64,000 nt of DNA from contig CM035352.1 of assembly GCA_020137815.1 (NCBI GenBank), positions 2,272,529 to 2,336,528 on the forward strand, given 5' to 3'. Positions 45,190-56,293 of the stretch are shown here, piece by piece (within the stretch, counting starts at the first letter, position 1; every line of letters starts with the position of its first letter). The DNA comes from Hormiphora californensis. Taxonomy: Eukaryota; Ctenophora; Tentaculata; Cydippida; Pleurobrachiidae. The notes under the pieces are model-generated. The model was given only the letters and a program-made list of their open reading frames with translations. It did not search any database and was not told the origin of the DNA. The position numbers were made by a program, and so were the translations under genes.

Positions 45190-48100
45190 ACACGCGAGGG
45201 AGGGGGAGAGAGACGGGAAGGGAACTCAACTGGGGAAACTGTAGGAACCGGCGATACCGAATATTTTTTCTCGATTCGATCTTGATCTTTTTTGAACGAC
45301 CAAAATTTTTCGATTTGATCCCGATTCGATCTTTGGGCGATCAAAAACTTTCGATTCAATCTCCATTCGATTCGATCTTTCGAATCGATCCGATAATATC
45401 GCCGAAGATTCTTGATATTTTCTTCTCGATCCCGATTCGATCTTTGTGTGACCGATCAAAATTTATTGATTCGATCTCGATTCGATCTTTGGGTGATAAA
45501 AACTTTCGATTCGATCTCGATTCGATCTTTGAGCGGTCAAAAAATCTCTATTCGATCTCGATTCGATTGAAAAACCTACTCGATTCGATTCGATTCGATC
45601 TCTCGATCCTTCGATTCGATTCAATATTATCACCGGTTCCTAGTAAACTAGTAAACGCGAGGGAGGGGGAGAGACGGGAAGGGAACTCAACTGGGTAATA
45701 CATGACATCCTGCAGCAAACCTCATTATTGACCACTCTGAGTGCCTTGTTCTGAAAGTCTTAATTCAGCCTTTTGTAGGGCGTTGCAGGCCACTACCATG
45801 TCTAGCTGTATTTGATTTTGGGCAGGTTCTAGATGTCTTGTATGTGTCTTGTATGTGATGCTGTTGAGGCTCTACGTCAGAGTCGCAATAGCATCTGCAT
45901 ACCATCTGTCTTGTCGTTCTCGTATCTAAAACCATCTAAAATAATTTCTCGTTCTCCTCATTTATAGCGATTACCTCTAAACAACGAACCATATCATTTC
46001 AGTGATGGCTGCTCTCCTAACCTCGACAACAACCCGAAGTTACAACGAAAAAGTTGACCTTTTCTTTGGATCCCTCTTCTTTATAATTTTCTTGATCGGT
46101 GGACTGATTAACTTCCTCAGCTTTGCCTATTTCTTCAAACTACGAACCAGGAACAGCAACGCAGAATTTTTCCGGCGTATCTACATGATCATAACGCTGA
46201 TCGACGTGTCGATCTGTGCTCTCCTTTTCCCTGTAGTAGAGGCGGCCTTTGCGGAGGAGCGGCTAGGGTTCATGTTCAGTAAACACATCCTATGCGACAT
46301 CTGGGCCTTCCTTTGGTGGTTGTTCCCCCAGGCTAGTGTCCTCCTAGTGGCCATGCTCTCCCTATCACGTCTGGTGGTCCTGTACAAGCCCCAGCTTCAC
46401 CTAAAACCCTGGGTTGCATTCTCTGTCCCAATGGCCTTCTTCCTTCTGATCCTAGTGGTGTATATCTGCGGGCTGAGTGTGGGATCCTTCCACCCGGCAT
46501 ACTTCCCGGACTGGCTTTATTGTGCTGTCCTGCCCATTGATCTGGAGAAGGCTAATCAGGATATGGTTGAAGGTGGAAACGGAACTTCCCGACTTGTCAC
46601 GGCACACGAGTGGAATTCTAATCTGTTCCTCTTCTTCTTTGCTTCCTTCATGCCCCTCCTCTCCTTCGTCCTCATCACCATATCTTTCTTCCTCTCCTTC
46701 TACCGACTGAGGCAGTCCCAGGTGGCAGCGGAAGCAGTGGGAGGCAGCAAGTTTGCACAACGCCGGGCAGCCTTTACAGTCATCATAATAACACTGATCT
46801 ACATTGTGTGTAACATCCCCAGCACCCTGGCCCTGGTCGGACTGTTCCTCAGGATCATCCAATCCTCCTTCCACACCCTCACCCTGGACACCTACCTTCA
46901 CCAGTTCTTCTCTGTCTCCTCCTCCAACTCGGCCTTGTCACGGTACATCATTGTCAGCATTTCTCTGCTTCCCGTTGGAATTAACAGTTTTATCAACCCC
47001 TTTGTGTATGTATCACGAATGGCAGGGATACAGAATGCCATTAAGGCGAGTTATGAGGTGGCCAAGAGTAAGAGCAGGAGAGTCACCGCTGCCCAGAGGA
47101 TTACCTTTTCGACAAATATCGTCAGCAAATCGATTTGATAGGGGGTGACAGAGACAATGATTACAATGAACAGAGATATTGTATTTTGAACATTTGGTGT
47201 AAAATTTCGCTGGTTCCTTATTTTGCTATGATTGCCGGTTAATTGTTTTTTTTGCTGTTAATGTTCTGAGTTGTAGTGTGACCCTCGATACTCATTTTGT
47301 TGAATAAAAGATATACCGTTTGTAGTTAAGTTTACTGTTAGAACACCGTGAAATTTTAATGCTAATGATCACTGATGATAAATAACTTCAATAGGAAAAT
47401 AAATAGGCAGACTTTGAACCAAGAACCATACTGTCAGGCCAATGCTCTGCAGAAATGAGAATATGGTCAGGTCAATGTTCTGAAGAACTGCAGGTACTCT
47501 ACACTTACATCGGAGGGTGTACCGTAGGGTCCATCTATGGCCAATTTTAGATCCAGGAAGTGTTCCGGGCGCTCACTCTCCGGAACATCCTTATATTCCT
47601 CTTCCTTTTTCTTCATTTCGCTAACTATGTGAGCCTTCAGTGCTTCTGTGGGCAGGGAAGTAGAGATTAGAAAAGAAAAGTGTTCCATCAAAACACAAAG
47701 CTTCCATTGTGCAGCTAAAGCTACGTAGCTAGAATGGAGAGAAAACCATGGCTTGACAGCTTAATAAAGTAGCTACGGTGAGACAGAAATACTTCTAAAG
47801 ATGAATGACAGCTACATAATGTTTCCCATACTTGTCCAGTCGCCAGCTTGTCGAATCCGCACAGACAGGTAATCCTCCTCGGGTGCTGATGTAAGGGTGA
47901 AGGGGTGCCACTCGAGCACTGAGATAGCGCTACATTGGATGAAGATGTACTGAAATAGAGTGGCTGTCAAATTTGCATGTAGCTACTACCCCTCCCTTCC
48001 TGCTCTGTTATCTCACAGACGGGTCAGGCATATGTCGCATATCTCATTCTATTGCATATAATATTTCTCCAGGGATGGGGAATAGTGGAAGAGAGATTCG

Positions 48101-51100
48101 CGGCGAGATTCGATCATTCTTTCCTTTCCCAGAAAGAGAGGGCACACCATATCATATGCATATATCCAGCCCCTCCCTTTCCCGTGCGTAGCGTGATCGC
48201 CAATCACCCCATTTGCAACGTAAATGATTTTAAAGACAGCTTGGTCGAGTACAATCACGGATTTAGTAAATCCGTGATTGCATTACTCGACCAAGGTGTC
48301 AATATTAACGATTTCTACTATGTCAAAGAAAAAGTTTTAAATTGTTTCAAGTTATACCTGACCCGCCCTCTGTTTCCATCCCTGTTTCTTCATTCTCAAC
48401 TCCAGACACTCGTTGGGCCACTCAATCGCCTTTGTGACAGTGGCAGGGTTGAACCGCTGGGTCCACCTCATTATCCTGTCCACCAGGTAGATGAGCAGGG
48501 GAATTCCCACCCAGAAATAGGACTGAAAAGGGATGTGCAGTTGCTTAGAAGTGAAGTTATGAAATATTGTTTTTGCAGATGGTGATAAATTGTCTTCGGG
48601 CATCTGGCTTTGTTACACCGTCCCGAACCCCCACTTAGTTTGGTCCGTTTAATTGCGGCTCAATGCCACTATCCACCGTGGTAGCTTTAATTGATTGATA
48701 ACCACCAGGAACCGACCGACACAAGTAAACAACCAATCAGAACTCGTTATTTCAGTATTTCCTGATTCGGTCAGTTCCTGTTGTATACCTTTGACCAGTT
48801 GGTATAGCCAGGGCCGGAGAAGGAATCCGCTGTAACGTCGTTGCACAACTTAGATAGGGCAACTGATCGGTCACTGTACAGATGGCACCTGCAATTAAAC
48901 AAGTCTCAGTGATTAGTTAATCACGCCGCACCTGTACTAATAAGTTATACGAAATCCAAATCGAGTATACAGTAGAACCTTGATATAACTTATCGAGGGT
49001 AGGCTAACTTTATCGATTATATCAATGTCTGACTGTAATTGAACTAACTAGGAACTAACCATTGAATTTCAAATGTAATAATTGATTCCAAATTATACTT
49101 ACTCATAGTTGTAGTAAGTCTTGTTCCCTTCAGTAAGGGTTCCGTTTTCACGAGACGCCGCTGTCTGGGATTCAACCATTTGCCTGCAAAAATATATTCA
49201 ACATCAAATTCCGAAGAAATGCAACAAAATCATAACTAGGGTATTTTATCTAACAGCTTAGCAAGTTACAGTCTAGTCGAGATACTCGGAGGACAGAGAT
49301 TTACCCGGTAAATCGGGGCCCGGTATATTGAGGTCCGACTGTAGTGTTTTTAACCAGTCTAGCAACGCGATGGTTTTGTATTTTCGAAGATTTTGCGGAA
49401 GTAAAAAACTCGATAGAGTTGGGAAAGCAAGAATAAGTAGCTGTTAAAACGGTTAACTTTCTGAGAAGTGGGAACTCAGGAGTGGTCGGTGATTTAACAG
49501 TTAATATAGTTATAACACTTTCTTTTTTCTAAACTACTCTGGGAAGTGCTTTCCCATGGGAATCGTCATCCCCCCCCCAAGTAGGATGGGGGTTAACCGT
49601 TATAACACCTTCTTTAAATCTCAACTACTCAGAGTAGTTACTACTCTGGGAACGCGGGAGTAGTTAGTAAAAAGCCCAATCATTAAAGGGACAATACCGA
49701 TATCTTGAATTGTTCAACCCTCTCTATCCGGGACACTAAATCGAAATATCCATTACAGATCTTATACTAGGTTACGAAGTTACCCCTTGCCAGCGCGATA
49801 CCAAATCATATACAACATACCCGAACGCATGGAAGATGAGGCAGAGGAAGAAGACAACGAAGAGATGGTGAGTAAACCAGAACACTTCAAAGAAGGACCT
49901 CCTGACGATCTTGATGGAGGATGTCACCATAAGGAAGAGGCAGATATCCATTCCTAGACCAGTCAGTCCACCGACTGGGGAGATGGAGAGAATTTAGATG
50001 TTATTATATGTAACAAGATTATGGTAAAAATAAACTAACAAAACAGCAGCCACAACTATACATCATTCATGGCTTATAGAAAGCTCCAGGGGTCACCAGA
50101 TCCTGATTTCCAGTGCCTAATCTCAGGGCAAACCCGGCCGAGAGGTTTGTATGCACTATATACCCATTCTGATGAAATACAATTTGTATTGAAACATGTG
50201 TAAACTGTTGAACTAAAACTTCCTTGTTTTACTTGTATATACCAATTCCTAATCTTAGGGACCCCTGAGAGCTTGACGATATGTACACACACACACATGA
50301 CAATATTTGACTTGCTCGACCCTGTCTCACCGAACCCCGTAAAAGAGGGTTAGAACACAACAACATGACACATGTTTCACTACTGCAACAATAAGACACA
50401 ATTACTCACCCGTTGTAAAGAGAATCATGAATTGGGTCTGTCGGTAATGTTTGTGTCAGTTAGTATTGACATGACATTGATTAATTAATTAATTAATTAA
50501 TATTAATCAACAATAGTTGTCAGTTGTCAATATCAGTACATAGTGTCAAATGTGTAAATCTAATAACGGTATGCACGAGTATAAATATATGGTGTATCCA
50601 TAGGGCTTCTCAATTCTTAAATTGAATTACCCTGTCAATTCATAAACTAATTGATCGCTCAATTAACTAATCAACAAGTAATTAACTAACTGAAAATTAA
50701 TATCATACTTACATCACCAGAACTGGCGATTCCAGCCATTGACTGTGCGAGTTGAGAATGTTGTCCGGCAGCGGCCGCCTCTTTTTCACCATTGAAGTAT
50801 GACACAACGTACTCAACGTTAAATGTATGGGCCATCGTGTGTATAACTGATCAGGAGAAGAACATAGTTAAATTAAAATTATAGGTTTATATTATGTCTT
50901 AGTTTTTTTATGAATTCCAGGGAACAGCTTAAAAACATAAGCTTTACAATTGGCACACTTACTGGTGTGGAAAACAATGGACCAAGCACACAGTTTGTGT
51001 AGGGCAATATTGTGGTTGATCAACCTTCTGAAGAACCGGGGGCACCACTGAAATGAAAATGATAAGTGCACTTTATGGAAACCACTAGAACCAACATATT

Positions 51101-53172
51101 TAAAGACCACTTGTCAACCTCTCGAGCAAAATTTCCACGGACCAATATTGGATATATCACGAATTAAGAGTGAGACTTTCCTCTCTTTTCTCCTCTACAA
51201 TTGATAATACTAACATACCCAAGCTCCATGGATCTTGCCCAGGATGGACCGACACACACAGAGGACAATTAGAGCACAGTTTAGGTTAAGACAAGCTGCA
51301 GAACCACGGGCAAACGGTAATCCTGCCTGTAAAGGGAATGTTAGATGTTACTTCAATAATCAATAATGTCATATTATTTGCTTAGTATTTGTTTTGTTCA
51401 AATCCTTTTTACGGGGTACGGTGAGATATCAATGGAAAACATCTTACCTTGACAGTGTATCGTAGGTAGCTATATTTAGTTAACGTTTCATAGTTATAGT
51501 AGTCGTAGGCAAATAGGAAAATATTGAGACCGAGCCATATCAACTGAAAATAATATGGAAATGTATCAATTTTTACTCCTGAACTTGGTGAATATTCAAA
51601 TATCTACTTTATAGATGACTAGAGAACCCAGGCAAAAGAACAAAAAACTCTCACACCCTATAATTGACTCCTCTCAATCCCGATCCCTGGCTCATGCCTA
51701 CTTTGCTCCCTACGGCGCCGCTTCGCGGCACCTCCGGTCGCGAGATCATACTCCACACCCCCTTCCCCATGTTGACTCCCCTCACTCCTAACCCCTCTTA
51801 TCCCTATTGACTCCCCTCGGCCCCTATTGAATCATATCGTCCCCTTATTCACTCCCCTATAACGCCATAATGAATACTCCCCTCACCCCTCTCTCAATCT
51901 GTGATCTGAAGCAGTTCAGAACCCCGAATTTTCCCTCATTTTTCACCATTTCCCCCATTACTCAGTCATTTCGCAACCAATTTCAAAATACCAAGGCTCA
52001 TTAGAAAGATAATCTCAAGCTCTTTCAAATCAGCTATTATCCCCCAAATTTATAAAACCTTTACACACGCACGTGCACGCCCCAAATCCCACCAAACACC
52101 CCTAACAACACGCCAATTTTCCACGTGCAAACCCTAAAACCCCCCCCCCCCAAAAACCAATTGTCTTGCAAGGTTCTCTGCTTTATAATATAGACTAGAA
52201 AGCCCATTGAGATCCCACAAAAGCCCCCGCATCACCCGTCTCTATGCCTCCCCCCTCTTACTCTTCATCTCTCCATGTCGGGGTAAAGAATACGGAGGTT
52301 GGTAGTGGTAGAGCGCTGGTGATAAACATCAAGGGAAATCCCGCTGAATAACATGTAGAATCAGGTGATAAAGATCCGTAGAATTGTAGCTGTGTAGAGA
52401 ATCAACGGAGTACGTAGGTAGAAAGGCTTTGGCAATCATGGAGGTCCCAGCAGTAGATCCCAAAACACCAACAACAACAACCACAGGAACACGCAACAAA
52501 CAAACAATAACATGCACGTGCAGTATCCCCCTCCAATACCCCTCCCAGAGCACCTCCTTGGCAACCCCCCACCATTTGCACGTGATGATAGGTCATACTC
52601 CTCCTCATCACGCCACGCATTTGTACTTTATAATATAGACTAGCGCACCCATTGGGTGCGCCCCCAATTAATGGCTTTTTGATAACCCACACGGCTTCGC
52701 CGTGTGGTTGTTTTTGCCACTTTTAACGGAAATAACACGGTTGCCATGGCAACTGAAGTGGTAACTATGGGGACTGAATTGTTAAAATTCATTCGAATAT
52801 AATAAGAAACTTCCACTGGAAGTTCCAAAAGTGTGAGCAACAACTTTACAGCTTTGATCGCATAAAATTTTTTATGAAGGAGCACCCATTCCTACCCGGT
52901 TTTTTATTTGTGGTTTTTTTGATCTTTGATGTCGATTTTTTCAAAAACCCTACATGGGATTAGATTAATTCTTTTTCTAATCGACTAAGCTAATCCTGAG
53001 CTTTCGAAAACACACCCTATTGATATAGATCTGATGAAAAAACTTCGACGCGACATCTCCAAATTATAATAGAGATGATACATAGATTACAGTGTTTCAA
53101 AAACAGACTCACCAAAAAGATAGTCTTTTCGATGTGGGCAACAATCCGGAACTTTATTTCCCTGAGATTCAT
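39526..53172 (-). CDS. NADPH oxidase, NOX2-type (16 exons)
   Basis: Membrane flavocytochrome moving electrons from cytosolic NADPH through FAD and two hemes to O2, producing superoxide. Exons: 53113-53172, 51448-51543, 51219-51326, 50963-51047, 50713-50846, 50410-50437, 49821-49974, 49103-49183, 48789-48888, 48358-48522, 47832-47949, 47509-47645, 43097-43179, 42738-42858, 40977-41182, 39526-39661; 603 residues. Heme ligand candidates are H105/H119 and H206/H219, spaced 14 and 13 as in NOX2. FAD site [10 protein letters not shown] (352-361); NADPH sites [15 protein letters not shown] and FFCGP; C-terminus ENF. No EF-hands, so NOX1-4 class, not NOX5/DUOX. An upstream in-frame ATG (53202) is also possible. 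NOX1-3 need cytosolic activators. Confidence 0.93.
39728..40190. mobile_element. ~380 bp MITE in NOX last intron, preceded by direct repeats
   Basis: The terminal repeats ACTATAAAGGGCTAATCACG (about 39803) and CGTGATTAGCCCTTTATAGT (about 40162-40181) enclose ~380 bp. A 40 bp unit with TTAGGCTCAxxTGTCATTAA and GCACGTGACTGACT occurs twice just before it (39728-39800). The interior (39910-40150) is an inverted, diverged relative of 52640-52890 and carries the hairpin CACCCGGCGGAGCCGGGTG. Confidence 0.7.
40860..40890. repeat. Run of 31 G
   Basis: Uninterrupted G tract (C on the NOX-coding strand) ~85 bp past the exon 15 donor inside the last NOX intron. Length may be unreliable in the assembly. 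Confidence 0.9.
41660..42190. mobile_element. Foldback element in NOX intron
   Basis: The left arm (about 41664-41875) and right arm (about 41965-42188) are near-perfect complements, starting CCCAAAAATTTTGGAACTTT and running through ACGGATGATCGTAGAGACC and CAACCGTTTTTGCTGTA. About 90 bp of spacer. It lies between NOX exon 15 and the decayed exon copy. Confidence 0.85.
42252..42600 (-). pseudogene. Decayed duplicate of NOX exon 15 with flanking intron
   Basis: Minus-strand sequence around 42428-42600 resembles exon 15 (40977-41182): an LKEIIDNY-like segment, then TNIAE at the place of the real TNIAEEP, followed by a GTAAGT donor. The similarity continues into the intron: 'ccgcaaaggtga', 'ggatattctgga', 'gacttaccc' and 'atccga...ccgacaga' recur at an offset of ~1.47 kb. 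Substitutions and length changes disrupt the conserved GRPNW motif, so it is a tandem exon duplication that has lost function. Confidence 0.65.
43180..45140. other. Large NOX intron, left part
   Basis: Between NOX exons 13 and 12. Contains a short duplicated 'catgtcctggagat...tttcttaatta' near the exon 13 acceptor (43180-43260) and a dispersed AAAGGAGGG(TT)AGAACATAACA-type piece at about 43371. Otherwise unannotated AT-rich sequence. Confidence 0.5.
45145..45190. repeat. GA microsatellite
   Basis: (GA)n immediately before a 45 bp direct repeat beginning CGCGAGGGAGGGGGAGAGA. Confidence 0.95.
45241..45643. mobile_element. TCGATTCGATC-array element with terminal inverted repeats
   Basis: The ends TAGGAACCGGCGATACCGAATATT (partly matched) and AATATTATCACCGGTTCCTA enclose ~400 bp made of degenerate repeats of TTCGATCTTTGGGCGATCAAAA / CTCGATTCGATC. 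A ~45 bp direct repeat (AACTCAACTGGG end) flanks it at 45188-45235 and 45652-45697. Confidence 0.7.
46005..47138 (+). CDS. Seven-TM GPCR nested in NOX intron, opposite strand
   Basis: Single exon, 377 residues from ATG 46005. A perfect acceptor-like tcatttcag lies just upstream, so a 5' non-coding exon is possible. Seven hydrophobic segments: TM1 ~21-46, TM3 with [17 protein letters not shown]7 with [14 protein letters not shown] (NPxxY). DRY is replaced by SRL, and the TM3/ECL2 cysteines (CDIWAF and WLYCAVL) are present. ECL2 is long, with an NGT glycosylation site. Divergent class A receptor, not closely similar to the pair at 1.0-6.6 kb. It lies entirely in the ~4.3 kb intron between NOX exons 13 and 12. 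Ligand unknown. Confidence 0.88.
   Translation: MAALLTSTTTRSYNEKVDLFFGSLFFIIFLIGGLINFLSFAYFFKLRTRNSNAEFFRRIYMIITLIDVSICALLFPVVEAAFAEERLGFMFSKHILCDIWAFLWWLFPQASVLLVAMLSLSRLVVLYKPQLHLKPWVAFSVPMAFFLLILVVYICGLSVGSFHPAYFPDWLYCAVLPIDLEKANQDMVEGGNGTSRLVTAHEWNSNLFLFFFASFMPLLSFVLITISFFLSFYRLRQSQVAAEAVGGSKFAQRRAAFTVIIITLIYIVCNIPSTLALVGLFLRIIQSSFHTLTLDTYLHQFFSVSSSNSALSRYIIVSISLLPVGINSFINPFVYVSRMAGIQNAIKASYEVAKSKSRRVTAAQRITFSTNIVSKSI
48705..48782 (-). mobile_element. MITE copy D, internally deleted
   Basis: Inverted copy with the clearest ends, CAGGAACCGACCGA and TCGGTCAGTTCCTG. The internal GGTCACGTGAC...CCAATCAGGGACC portion is missing. It lies in the short NOX intron between exons 10 and 9, just past the exon 9 donor. 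Confidence 0.8.
48968..49037. mobile_element. 68 bp MITE with pogo/Tigger-like ends and TA flanks
   Basis: TA-CAGTAGAACCTTGATATAA ... TTATATCAATGTCTGACTG-TA: inverted ends flanked by TA dinucleotides, as expected from Tc1/mariner-class insertion. Located in a NOX intron. Confidence 0.75.
49282..49342. mobile_element. Partial pogo/Tigger-like MITE
   Basis: Contains ATTTACCCGGTAAATCGGGG and AGGTCCGACTGTA, matching parts of the element at 7702-7783. Confidence 0.55.
51600..52900. repeat. Repeat-derived sequence in NOX intron 1
   Basis: TTATAATATAGACTAG occurs at about 52181 and 52625, each time followed by 'cccattg(a/g)g'. The segment 52640-52890 is related (inverted) to 39910-40150 and includes the hairpins GCACCCATTGGGTGC and CACACGGC-TTC-GCCGTGTG. 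No exon is recognised apart from the NOX exons. Confidence 0.55.
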
Positions 53173-53339
53173 ACTCTCCACTAAAAAATGTGAGATTTTC
53201 ATTTAGTTTTTGAGTGGGAAACACCTGTCTGTGTGACTTTCACACGCCGAAGTTGACAAATTCGGCAGTCAAACTATACTGTTTAGTTTGCTCCCTTCGC
53301 CAAGTAACTTGTAACTTTTTAATAAACTTCATATATCAA

Positions 53340-53640
53340 CATATAATGGTGTCAGTCCAATCGAACATCCCCCGCACAAGCAGTCCCACGGACCCACTCC
53401 AGAATTGAATTATTGTTTTGACGGCTGTATCCGGAGTCCGGAGACTGGTGGTCTGTCCGGAAAACGGTTCATCCACTCCCCTAGAAGAACTTTGAAACTC
53501 TCTAGCCTTTTTGCCGAATTCACCGTTTTCGGCAGGGTGTTCCATAGCCTTGTTGCACGCCCAGCAAATGAGTTGTATTGCTTTGTTGCTATCGACGTTT
53601 GCGTACGCCGTACTCGTCGGTGAGTGCGGGTTGTACACGG
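53340..53640 (-). pseudogene. 3' fragment of a CR1/L2-like LINE ORF2
   Basis: A minus-strand frame reads RATRLWNTLPKTVNSAKRL then SFKVLLGEWMNRFPDRPPVS, matching the C-terminal end of the LINE ORF2 at 38.7 kb (RLWNCLPAQIN, FMDAIPDQPPVAG). Upstream it reads RRVRRTQTSIATKQYNSFAG, the usual segment before RLWN. It is diverged from the 34.4 kb element and 5'-truncated, so a separate family member. Confidence 0.75.
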
Positions 53641-53977
53641 ACCCCTCCATCGATCTCGTCGTTGGATACTGAACCTTCAGGCTTCGAAGTTCGACCTTGG
53701 TTTTGCCTTTTGGACTTTTGTTGGCAAACGCCGCTGGCCCCGCGGGATAACGCAGCGCTTTTCAAGGACTTTTGGTTCAAACTTCAAAAAAAGAAACAAA
53801 CGCAAAACAAAAAACAATGGCAGGGACGGTGCGCGTCTTTCATCTGCGACCAAAATTGTACGTTCAGTGCTGTCATGAATGTAACGCGCTTACTTTCTGG
53901 GCCCAGCTCTGCCGCGGCTTTCAGCGCGTTACGAAAATTCGATACGAAAATTCGCGTCACTTTTTTTCGGCAAGCGT

Positions 53978-54271
53978 AGGGATCCCTAAAAAAGTTCAGT
54001 ATTTACACAGAGTTTACACAGTCTTTACTCAGTCGTTACACCCAGAGCGCCCGCGCCGCTCTGGGTGTAACGACTGCGTCTTTCGCACTCGATTTGCAGC
54101 GTTTTCGGAAACTTTTTTCGCCGCAGCGCTCAATTTTGTCAATTGTGCAGCACACAATCCAATATTTTCTTGGAAAAAGCCACTGTGCGCAGCACGCGCC
54201 GCTCTGGGTGTAACGACTGAGTAAAGACTGTGTAAACTCTGTGTAAATACTGAACTTTTTTAGGGATCCCT
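53978..54271. mobile_element. AGGGATCCCT foldback element, complete
   Basis: The ends AGGGATCCCTAAAAAAGTTC and the complement GAACTTTTTTAGGGATCCCT are exact. The arms run ~70 bp through GTTACACCCAGAGCG. A perfect inner hairpin (GTTACACCCAGAGCGCC) lies near the left arm. 294 bp. A single arm is present at 30645. Confidence 0.9.
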
Positions 54272-54376
54272 ATCAAAATCTCAGTTTTTTAGGGTTAGGG
54301 CTAAAGTAGAGTTCGGGTTAGGGTCGGGGTTTGGGTTGAGGTTAGGCCTTGACATTTCCTACCAGATAAATTTTGA

Positions 54377-54536
54377 ATGAGGGGCCTCGGAAATGTTCAA
54401 GTCATGCACATTCAAGTCGCGCCCACCGCCCACCAATCACAGCTCAGAACAGCTCTTGTGATCCGCGCGTTCTGAGCTGTGATTGGTGGGTGCGACTTGA
54501 ATGTGCATGACTTGAACATTTCTGAGGCCCCTCATT
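54377..54536. mobile_element. Palindrome MITE, second copy
   Basis: Same family as 30703-30852: AATGAGGGGCCTCGGAAATG ... complement, with AATCACAGCTCAGAAC arms. Confidence 0.9.
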
Positions 54537-55089
54537 AGCCAAAACAGTTGAGTGGTTTGGCGGTTAGACCCATTTTAGTGAATCAACTTTTTTGGCAGCA
54601 CGCTGCACGCACCTGTATTAAACAGGCCACGAAACGCCCAGATCGTAACGGCGCCCCTTTTTTTCCTTCGAAAGACTTCCCACTTATTTATCTCTGTATT
54701 TTTCCCGTCTTTCACCCTAAAAGTGCATCCTGGAGTGAGGAGTCAAGGACCTGGATCCACTGGCTTTGCTTCGCCTCTGACAGTGGTGTTCCTTCATATT
54801 GGCCACGCACACAGCGCCCCCATGTGTCATTCACAGCGTCCTAAAAAGCATACATTGTTTACGCATGGGGGGAGGGGCATTGTGCATGTGGCCAATATGA
54901 CGGAGCACTGTTTTGCCTTTGTGAAATTCTTGGTTGGTGCGTTAATGTGATTATAATTACGGTTACTATCTAGAATTGCCATGTTACACGCTAGTGCTTA
55001 GTTAGGACAGCATAACCACATATACCACGTTCCTCATGTTGCAGGGAGCTCAGCTTGGTGGAGGGTACCCACACACAATACCAATAGTA

Positions 55090-55700
55090 CACACTACTCT
55101 GTAATGGCCTGGTTCACATTGTGCCGACATTTAGCCAAAATTTCTGTTCTCGAGTTAAGTAGACGGGGATCCTTGCTCCTGTTGATGATCTCCAGCTTCT
55201 CAGAGGTGCATACATCGCATGATGATTGTCCGACCCGGTAGGCATGCCCCTTTCTGATGATTCCCCAATCAATCCTTCCCGTCCCACACCTTGTCCGATA
55301 GTTTCCCCGCGGTGTTCTTCATGACGGAACGAGGACGTGTGTTTTAGAGCCTCTTCTTGAAGGTGGTAGCAGTCATCCCCACATAATGGTGCTCTTCATT
55401 TTCACCCGATCTGAGCTTGGCCAGGTAAACCAGTTCAGTGCATCCTCATAAAATCCCTTTGCTGCATCGAAGACCTCTTTGGATGATATAGAGTTGACTC
55501 GGTGATTGATCATCTCAGGGATGTTGTTGAGGATGTTGGGTGGGTGGTTAGATGAGCGGTGCACATACTCTGTCCGTTTCTCAGGCTTCCTGAATGGTCG
55601 GTAGGAACCATCCGTTGGGAAATTAACGTCAAGGAAGTCGACAGAGGTTAGAGGGAGTGACACAGTGATTCTTGAACCATTCAAGAAAGGCACCAAGAAC
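55090..55700 (-). pseudogene. Penelope-like retroelement fragment (RT end and GIY-YIG)
   Basis: The minus strand from ~55696 reads TSVDFLDVNFPTDGSYRPF, then EYVHRSSNHPPNILNNIPE and INHRVNSISS, the conserved region after the RT fingers/palm in Penelope-like elements. Downstream (55430-55100) it shows EHHYVGMTATTFKKRL, KLSDKVW and a Cys pair with EKL-type context in shifted frames, matching a GIY-YIG endonuclease. Several stops and frameshifts make it non-functional. The RT core upstream was not found; hAT pieces lie there instead. Confidence 0.7.
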
Positions 55701-56102
55701 TACCGGTCCTTTCGTCCTCTTTGCTGCCTCACTCATCTTCTTCTCCGCTGTGAGGTATTATAGATCGATTACTCTTCTTGCTTTGAATAGTTTATACTTT
55801 CGTTGAGCAGCTCCTCCCTTGAGCAAGTGTCGTCTGAAGATCTGCTCTTTCACAGGAAGAAGTCCATCGGTGTTAGATCCGGAGTCCTGGGCGGCCACGG
55901 AAAGGACAGGTCACAGGTCGGCCCCAATAGTGTTGTTGAAGAAAGTCGAGTCCAGAAGGGTGCATGCTGGTCCCACAACGTAGTGAGTAGTGTTGTTCAA
56001 TACATTTCCAGATTACAGGGTTCTGCAGGGTCTCAGAATGGGAATTCATCCCCAGTGAAGTGAAATTATCTCGCAAGTATTTCAGGGACCCCTGATCTCT
56101 TG

Positions 56103-56262
56103 TTCAACCCCTCCACCATGTAGTATATCATCTCATAGAACTGCTGTCGGTAATATTGGTCTGTAGAGGATATATCGGTGGTAGTACTAGAGGCAACCCC
56201 ATCAACTTCCAGATAATCATCCAGCCGTTTTGGTCTCTTCCTCTTCCTGGGAAGTGACTCTT
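56103..56262. repeat. ~155 bp direct repeat, copy 1
   Basis: The CCACCATGTAGTATATCATC ... TTTTGGTCTCTTCCTCTTCC segment is repeated at 56819-56976 with ~90% or better identity by eye. On the minus strand it reads PRKRKRPKRLDDYLEVDG, typical of the region N-terminal to hAT (ZMYM/TTF-type) transposase cores. Confidence 0.8.
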
Positions 56263-56293
56263 CTGGGGAGCCAATATCCTCTTTCTCTAAATA

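Noticed and set aside
45105-45698. 197-codon open frame rich in D-S-I-R-F
   Set aside because: It results from degenerate TCGATTCGATC repeats within a repeat element.
53578-54224. Plus-strand open frames of 133-150 codons
   Set aside because: They overlap a minus-strand LINE fragment and a foldback element and show no conserved motif.
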